From: Nocardioides rubriscoriae | GTDB taxonomy: Bacteria; Actinomycetota; Actinomycetes; Propionibacteriales; Nocardioidaceae | DNA length: 64,000 nt | Assembly (NCBI RefSeq): GCF_008087085.1 | Contig: NZ_VIYJ01000008.1 | Span: 278,462-342,461 of the forward strand | Direction of reading: 5' to 3' | Shown here: positions 59,258 to 64,000 of the stretch, in pieces | Layout: the number at the start of each line of letters is the position of its first letter | Position numbering within the stretch: the stretch's first letter is position 1 | Translations under genes and position numbers: made by a program | The notes under the pieces: generated by a model | The model's input: only the letters and a program-made list of their open reading frames with translations | Database searches by the model: none | What the model was told of the DNA's origin: nothing

Positions 59258-60586
59258 GTGGGAAGCGGTAAGCAGGTCAGCCGCAGCGCGCACATCGGCG
59301 ATGCTGGTATTGCCCTTATCCACCAGCGGGTCAGCGCCATGGATCACGTCTGGCACGAGCGCACAGTCGACGCCGGGATCGATGGCACGATCGAGCTGCG
59401 CGACCCTGCGACGGGCGAAGTCAGCAACTGCCACCTTCAGGTGCAAAGCAAGGCCAGCGACAACGACTTCCCCGGTGAAACCGCCGACCGGTTCCACTAC
59501 GACTGCGACGAGCGCGACCTGGACTACTGGATGAAGTCTTCAATGCCCGTCCTGCTGGTCTGCTCACACCCCAAGCGGGGCGAAGCCTGGTGGGCGCACA
59601 TCCAGTCCTACTTCGCGGATCCCGCCCGTCGCGCCAGCGGACGTGTGGACTTCAACAAGATCACCATGTCCCTTGAAGGGGACGTCTCCGACCGGCTGTT
59701 CGCGGTTGCGGATCCTCACGGCCGCGCGCACACGCCCGTCGCTGATCTGCGTGATGAAACCCTGGAGTCGAACCTGCTGCCTGTGACGATGCCCGACGTG
59801 TTCTGGGCATACGACGCCGCAGTCACACTCCCCCGGAAGGTCTACGACCTACAGCGCGAGAGCAGCCTCGACATCCGAGACGACTTCACCCTCTTCGGCG
59901 GCCGGCTGCTGACGTGGAGCCCCGTCGAGGACACCGCGCTGGCGGGCGCGGTGAACGGTGACCCGACGATCGAGGCCACCGGCGAACTGCTCGACGGCAG
60001 CCCGGACAGCGAGCGAATACTGGTGCGCTTGCTCAACAACGCCTTCCGGCAAGACCTCCGCGATGACTGCGCCTTCCACGGCAAGCGCCACATGCTCTAC
60101 TTCCGCGCCACCGACGACCTGTCGCCACGGAGCTGGAACACTAGCGGCACCCATTGGCGCTCCGTCTTCAAGCCGCACGCCAAGAAGACCAACCCATCGC
60201 AGGTCAGCTATTACAAGCACGCCGGCCTCAAGTGGCAGTTCCTCAACCTCGACGACGAGTGGTTCTGCGCCCTGACGCCCGACTACTACTACTCGATCGA
60301 CGGCTACCGCGAGTCGCGGTTCACAGCCCAGTACCTGAGCGGCATCAAGCGGCTCGAACGTAACCCCGCTGTGCTCGGCGAGACCCGCATGTGGGCCGCC
60401 ATCCTCGCCGGTCGCGAGGGCGGCCATGACAGCTTGTTCAGCCAGAACGAGCGCATCCTCGACTTCGGCAAACTCGTCACCTTCGACACCGACCGCGGCA
60501 TCGACGAGGCGAAGTGGAAGCGAGCGGCAGAGGCGTCGGATCCGACCGATCCTCTGGCTGACGGGGAGCTGGCGGAGACGGCATGA
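59258..60586 (+). CDS. DUF4365-APAZ effector nuclease of a short-Argonaute (SPARDA-type) system
   Basis: 442 residues from GTG 59258, with GAGGTGA just upstream. N-terminal DUF4365 nuclease domain (1-120): HIGDAGIALIHQRVS, D42 in VDAGIDGTIELRD, and the QVQSK (61-65) strand, together the D...QxK active site of this PD-(D/E)xK branch. From about 150 on it has APAZ-domain features: MPDVFWAYDAAVTLPRKVYD, VRLLNNAFRQDLRDD, WQFLNLDDEWFCALTPDYYY. The stop overlaps the Argonaute start by 4 bases, the standard operon order. In characterised SPARDA, guide-loaded short Argonaute detects invader DNA and the DUF4365 (DREN) nuclease then degrades DNA and RNA, killing or arresting the cell. Assignment to SPARDA rests on domains and order. 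Confidence 0.85.
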   Translation: MGSGKQVSRSAHIGDAGIALIHQRVSAMDHVWHERTVDAGIDGTIELRDPATGEVSNCHLQVQSKASDNDFPGETADRFHYDCDERDLDYWMKSSMPVLLVCSHPKRGEAWWAHIQSYFADPARRASGRVDFNKITMSLEGDVSDRLFAVADPHGRAHTPVADLRDETLESNLLPVTMPDVFWAYDAAVTLPRKVYDLQRESSLDIRDDFTLFGGRLLTWSPVEDTALAGAVNGDPTIEATGELLDGSPDSERILVRLLNNAFRQDLRDDCAFHGKRHMLYFRATDDLSPRSWNTSGTHWRSVFKPHAKKTNPSQVSYYKHAGLKWQFLNLDDEWFCALTPDYYYSIDGYRESRFTAQYLSGIKRLERNPAVLGETRMWAAILAGREGGHDSLFSQNERILDFGKLVTFDTDRGIDEAKWKRAAEASDPTDPLADGELAETA

Positions 60587-62013
60587 AACTCACGTTCATC
60601 GAAGAACCGGACCTGGAATTCGGCAACGGCAGCCGCCACATCGACCCACGTAGCGGCATCAACAACTACGGTCCGGCCGACCTGAGCCATGCGGGAGTCC
60701 GGACGATCCAGATCGGCATCGTCGGCACCAAGGAGGCCATCGATGGGGTCAAGGCATGGCTCGACCGCTGCCGCGAACCAATTGCACCCAAAGAAAGCCC
60801 GCTATCGCACCTCTACTTGCCGTTTCCTGGGTTCCATACCAGCGTCGGCTTCCGCTCGACGATCATCTGGAACGGGCGGTTGGAGCGCACACTCGACAAG
60901 CGAGCCCTGGAGAACATCGCAACGCTGAGTCCGCTGCAGGCTGTGCAGAAGGGCGTCGAACTGTACGAGGCCGAGCTGAGAACGCTCGATGAGGAACCCA
61001 ACTGCGACGTGATCATCGTCTGCCGTCCCGACGATCTGCCGGAACGCGAGGAGCCGAAGACCAACCCTGACCGACCGTGGGAGCAACCAAGAGCTGCGTC
61101 TATCGGCTTCGACTTCCACGAACTGCTGAAGGCACGCTCGCTGAGCGGTAGTCGTCCTATCCAAATTATCCGACGCGAGACCTGGGACCCGACCTACAAG
61201 CCGAAGGGCCGCGACAGGCGACGCCAGCAGGACGAGGCAACCAAGGCCTGGAACCTGCACACGGCGCTGTACTACAAGGCCGGCGGCGTGCCATGGCGGA
61301 TGACCCGCCATGTCCGGGACCTCACGACCTGCTACGTCGGCGTCGCCTTCTACCGGAGCACCGACAACGAAACACTGCAGACGAGCGTGGCGCAGGTCTT
61401 CAACGAGCGCGGCGACGGGGTGATCGTCCGTGGCGCCCAGGCCACTCAGTCGAAGGACGACCGACAGCCACACCTCACCGGCGACGACGCCAAGGACCTC
61501 CTTGAGCAGTCGCTGGCCCGTTACCGCATCGAGCACAAGACGGCACCCGCACGCGTCATGCTGCACAAGACCTCTTCGTTCACGCCTGAAGAGTTGGAGG
61601 GCTTCCGGGCTGCCGCCGAGGCGGAGCGCCTGGCCATGCTCGAACTCGTCTGGATCCCACGCGAGGACTCCCCCCGGCTGTTTCGGCAAGGCGAGCAGAC
61701 GACCCTACGAGGCACGCTCCTGTCGCTCACTGACACCCGGCACCTGCTCTACACCCGTGGGAGCGTTCCGTTCTACCGGACTTACCCAGGGATGTACGTG
61801 CCGTCGGCACTCCCCTTCCGCCTTGTCGACGTGCAGTCGAGCGCGGCCGAGATCGCGACTGAGCTGCTCGCGCTCTCCAAGATGAACTGGAACGCCACCC
61901 AACTCGACGGACGGGTGCCCATCACGCTGCGCACAGCTGACTCGATCGGCCGGATCCTGAAGCACCTCGGCCCGAATGAACGCCCGGCGCCGCGATACGC
62001 CTACTACATGTGA
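60583..62013 (+). CDS. short prokaryotic Argonaute (MID-PIWI), catalytically inactive type
   Basis: 476 residues, the length of short pAgos, which lack N and PAZ domains. Landmarks: GFDFHELLKARSLSG and PIQIIRRETWDPTYK in the MID region, ALYYKAGGVPWRMTRHVRDL, and the PIWI segment. The slicing residues are missing: the first Asp position reads CYVGVAFYRS, and the third reads VMLHKTSSFTPEEL where an active enzyme has a DG pair. The chain ends PAPRYAYYM, as usual. It would bind an RNA guide and a DNA target and switch on the upstream effector nuclease rather than cut. Confidence 0.9.
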   Translation: MKLTFIEEPDLEFGNGSRHIDPRSGINNYGPADLSHAGVRTIQIGIVGTKEAIDGVKAWLDRCREPIAPKESPLSHLYLPFPGFHTSVGFRSTIIWNGRLERTLDKRALENIATLSPLQAVQKGVELYEAELRTLDEEPNCDVIIVCRPDDLPEREEPKTNPDRPWEQPRAASIGFDFHELLKARSLSGSRPIQIIRRETWDPTYKPKGRDRRRQQDEATKAWNLHTALYYKAGGVPWRMTRHVRDLTTCYVGVAFYRSTDNETLQTSVAQVFNERGDGVIVRGAQATQSKDDRQPHLTGDDAKDLLEQSLARYRIEHKTAPARVMLHKTSSFTPEELEGFRAAAEAERLAMLELVWIPREDSPRLFRQGEQTTLRGTLLSLTDTRHLLYTRGSVPFYRTYPGMYVPSALPFRLVDVQSSAAEIATELLALSKMNWNATQLDGRVPITLRTADSIGRILKHLGPNERPAPRYAYYM

Positions 62014-62712
62014 CTTGGCTCGGTGGGTGAAGCTGGGTTTGAGCTCGTCGCTTCTTCGGATCGCATCGGCCAGCACAAGACGGCCAAGCATCGAGAGGTG
62101 CCCGCTCCGAGCCGCCGGCGAAGTGCGCGCCGCCCTCCGCGAGTTCACGCACAGCCTCAACACCCCAGACAGCGTTAACGTCCTCGCAGCTCGGCCCCGC
62201 CTCGCCGAGGCACCCGCGACGTCCCCAACGCGCCCAACGGCACCGAGGCGGTAGTTTGAGGACGAGGACGTCTTCGTAGTTGAACGCCCCTGAAGGGCCG
62301 ACAATCGCTCGGCTGTTACAAACGGGATACAAATCGCCTGAACGAATCGGAGTTTGCGCAGGTTAGCATGGGTCAGTCAGTCAGTACTACGACATCTGAA
62401 ACAGAGCCCGACAGGGCCTCTGACCTGCACGAACGCGCGGCCCCGCGGAGGATTCCCCCAGGTTTCCCCCAGCGGGGCCGTGGCGCGTCCACCCGGTCCC
62501 CCGCACCGCCTCGCCCCCGCCGCGGGCCCACCCGAGTCCCCGGGCCGGCGACCGCCCCCACGGCCACCGCGAGGCCGACCATCCCGCCGGCGAGCCGCCC
62601 GGGGCTCCAGACCCCGGGGCTCAAGGGAGCGCTCGGCGGGGTGCCCGACCGCGTGCCCGGCGGCGAGCTCGGCGTACCCGCGGTGCGCCGCGGTCGGCGC
62701 GGTGGGGTCGCG
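62014..62712. other. 699-base gap before the integrase
   Basis: No gene I can support. 62014-62270 has no signal. An AT-richer stretch at 62315-62350 (TTACAAACGGGATACAAATC) could be a promoter or part of an attachment site. A hairpin follows at 62439. The frame of the integrase is open from 62368, but that part is Pro/Arg-rich and spans the hairpin. Confidence 0.4.
62439..62479. terminator. strong hairpin upstream of the integrase
   Basis: GGCCCCGC and GCGGGGCC around 25 bases that contain two CCCCCAGG-like repeats. Either a terminator for the Argonaute operon or a control structure for the integrase. Confidence 0.45.
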
Positions 62713-63876
62713 ATGAGCCGCCACGCACCGGTCGAGACCGTCGGCCGGGTGCGGGTCTTCGCCCCGACCGCGGGATGCCCTATCCACCGGTTGCGCTGGA
62801 CCGAGCCCGACGGGACCCCGGGCGACACCACCGCCGGACGGGACCGCGTCGCCGCCCTCGCGAAGGCCACCACGCTCGACCAGCGGCTTGCACGAGCGGG
62901 GGGCGCGGCGGCCCTGGCCCCGCTGGGCGACGTCCTCGCTGCCTACCTGGCCGACGGCACCAGCCCCTACACCGACCGGCCCTGGCGGGCCTCGACGCGC
63001 ACCCAGATCAAGAACAACCTCACCCGCACCCTCCGCGGCCACGAGCAGGTGCTCGCCCTGGACCTCGACCGGGCGTTGTGCGACCAGATGCGCGCGCAGG
63101 CCGGCACCCCGCACATGGTCCGAATCAACACCACCGCCTTGCGGGCGCTCCTGCTCTGGGGCTACCGCCACCACCCCAGCTACTTCACCGCCGAGCAGGC
63201 CGAGTACCTCTCCCCCGGCGTCGTGATGCCCCGCCCCACGCTCGCCGGGACCCCCGCGCCGCCACGACGCGACCGCACCCGCCGCGTCGGGCAGTCCAGC
63301 GGCTACCACCAGGACGAGGACGCCCCGTCGGGCGCCCAGGTCGTCGCCCTCGGCGCAGCACTCGAGGATCGGGTCGGGCCGTGGGGTCGGCTCGCCCCCG
63401 AGGTCGCAGCCGGCTGCGGACCACGCTGGGGCGAACAGTTCCAGCTCACCGCCGACGACGCCCACCCCGACGGCTGCCCGCTGGCGCAGGCCCCGCACCT
63501 GCACCTCGACTGGCAAATCGACGCCGGCGCCCATGCCGGGGATCTTGCCGGGCGACGATGTCGACCCAAGGGCGACAAGACCCGCTTCGCGCCGCTGCCC
63601 GACATCTCCTTCACCGGCTACCCCCTCCGCACCGCGCTCACGTCGCGCCGCGACGCAGCCCGCGCCGAGCAGCATGACGGACACAACCCCGAAGCACTGC
63701 TCTTCCCTTCCTCGCGCTACCTGCTGTGGTGGCACTCCGCCTTCGAGGCCGATGTCCTCATCCCGGCCATGCGCAGCGCCGGCTGGCCGCTGGTGGCGTG
63801 GACCGAGACCCAGGACGTGTGGGACCGCGCTCAGCGGCGCTACGTCCGCCAGACCCGTCCGCGCACGCTCTCCTGA
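62713..63876 (+). pseudogene. tyrosine recombinase/integrase truncated by an IS3-type insertion
   Basis: 387 residues from ATG 62713 (MSRHAPVETVGRVRVF). A core-binding domain (YTDRPWRASTRTQIKNNLTR) is followed by the start of the catalytic domain: first catalytic Arg in EVAAGCGPRWGEQFQLTADD and the Lys hairpin in RPKGDKTRFAPLPDI. It ends at RRYVRQTRPRTLS before the H-x-x-R, H/W and Tyr boxes. The stop (63874) falls at the start of sequence that looks like an IS3 end, so the insertion removed the C-terminal catalytic half. It is probably the integrase of this element or of a neighbour, now inactive. Confidence 0.75.
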
Positions 63877-64000
63877 ATCGCCCTGGGTTTGTTGGAGGCT
63901 CCATCGTTTGGAAACGAGGATGGCCTCATGCCGAAGGACGTCACACCAGGCAAGCCGACCACGCGTCGCTACAGCGCTGAGGAGAAGGCTGCTGCGGTGC
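63874..64000 (+). mobile_element. left end of an IS3-family insertion sequence
   Basis: The sequence changes character at TGAATCGCCCTGGGTTTGTT (63874 on), which resembles the terminal repeat of actinobacterial IS3-type elements, and is followed 35 bases later by the first transposase ORF. The rest lies outside the window. Confidence 0.6.
63928..64000 (+). CDS. IS3-type transposase OrfA, N-terminus only
   Basis: ATG at 63928, reading MPKDVTPGKPTTRRYSAEEK and on to AAAV at the window edge. The RRYSAEEKAAAV start is the opening of the OrfA helix-turn-helix domain. Confidence 0.7.
   Translation, partial: MPKDVTPGKPTTRRYSAEEKAAAV

Noticed and set aside
61922..62332. 136-codon minus-strand frame overlapping the Argonaute 3' end
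   Set aside because: Half of it is antisense to the Argonaute gene and the rest shows no family features or ribosome site.
1..64000. CRISPR arrays, tRNA and rRNA genes
   Set aside because: No regularly spaced direct repeats and no tRNA- or rRNA-like sequence noticed on either strand.

Overview
This 64 kb window is high-GC DNA from an actinomycete. The gene content (a conjugation protein of the SCO6880 type, DUF4192, a LysM-BTAD protein in a Tad cluster, leaderless-looking starts) fits Actinomycetota, and a Nocardioides-like host is my guess. It reads as most of a large conjugative element, either an integrative element or a plasmid. No replication initiator was recognised, so I cannot say which. 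I saw no rRNA, tRNA or CRISPR array.

Layout. 1-3.9 kb (minus strand): a DNA-processing block of dprA (cut by the window edge), a DUF4192 gene, ssb, a small secreted protein and a possible centromere-binding protein. 4.1-8.3 kb (plus): ParB, a DUF932 phage/plasmid protein and a run of tiny overlapping genes. 8.3-9.2 kb (minus): an HNH nuclease and a charged helical protein. 9.5-15.5 kb (plus): a 1969-residue MobF relaxase-helicase with a Toprim primase-like tail. 15.5-32.7 kb (minus): M48 protease, coupling protein (VirD4/TraG), a five-domain secreted nuclease/cell-wall hydrolase, VirB4, SCO6880, VirB6-like, two VirB8/TcpC-like proteins, a VirB2-like subunit, a ParA-like ATPase and a sigma-region-4-like regulator. 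32.8-46.2 kb: an accessory island of cassettes (phosphatase, acetyltransferases, unknown HTH gene, integrase remnant, IS110, MccF-like peptidase, broken MFS pump, Nudix, SDR/TetR pair, nuclease-NACHT defence protein). 46.5-58.2 kb (minus): a complete Tad/Flp pilus operon. 58.5-62.0 kb: an XRE regulator and a short-Argonaute/DUF4365 pair (SPARDA type). 62.7-64 kb: a tyrosine recombinase cut off by an IS3-type insertion.

How it fits together. Seven operons (ssb/dprA, the secreted protein, the HNH block, relaxase, coupling protein, type IV secretion channel and Tad pilus) are each preceded by the same bipartite element, GTGATCGC-N20-TAGGTGAC, always pointing at the gene and always with exactly 20 bases between the boxes. 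I read this as one transfer regulon joining DNA processing, channel, cell-wall opening and the Tad pilus. A second motif (GAATAGAAA) marks the parB, DUF932 and relaxase upstream regions, and a palindromic version lies upstream of the Tad operon. The accessory island carries three copies of TTGTCGAGATGC (two of them palindromes) at module boundaries, which suggests recombination sites. Two defence systems (short Argonaute and nuclease-NACHT) travel with the element. Several genes show one-base reading-frame breaks, from decay or from sequencing error.
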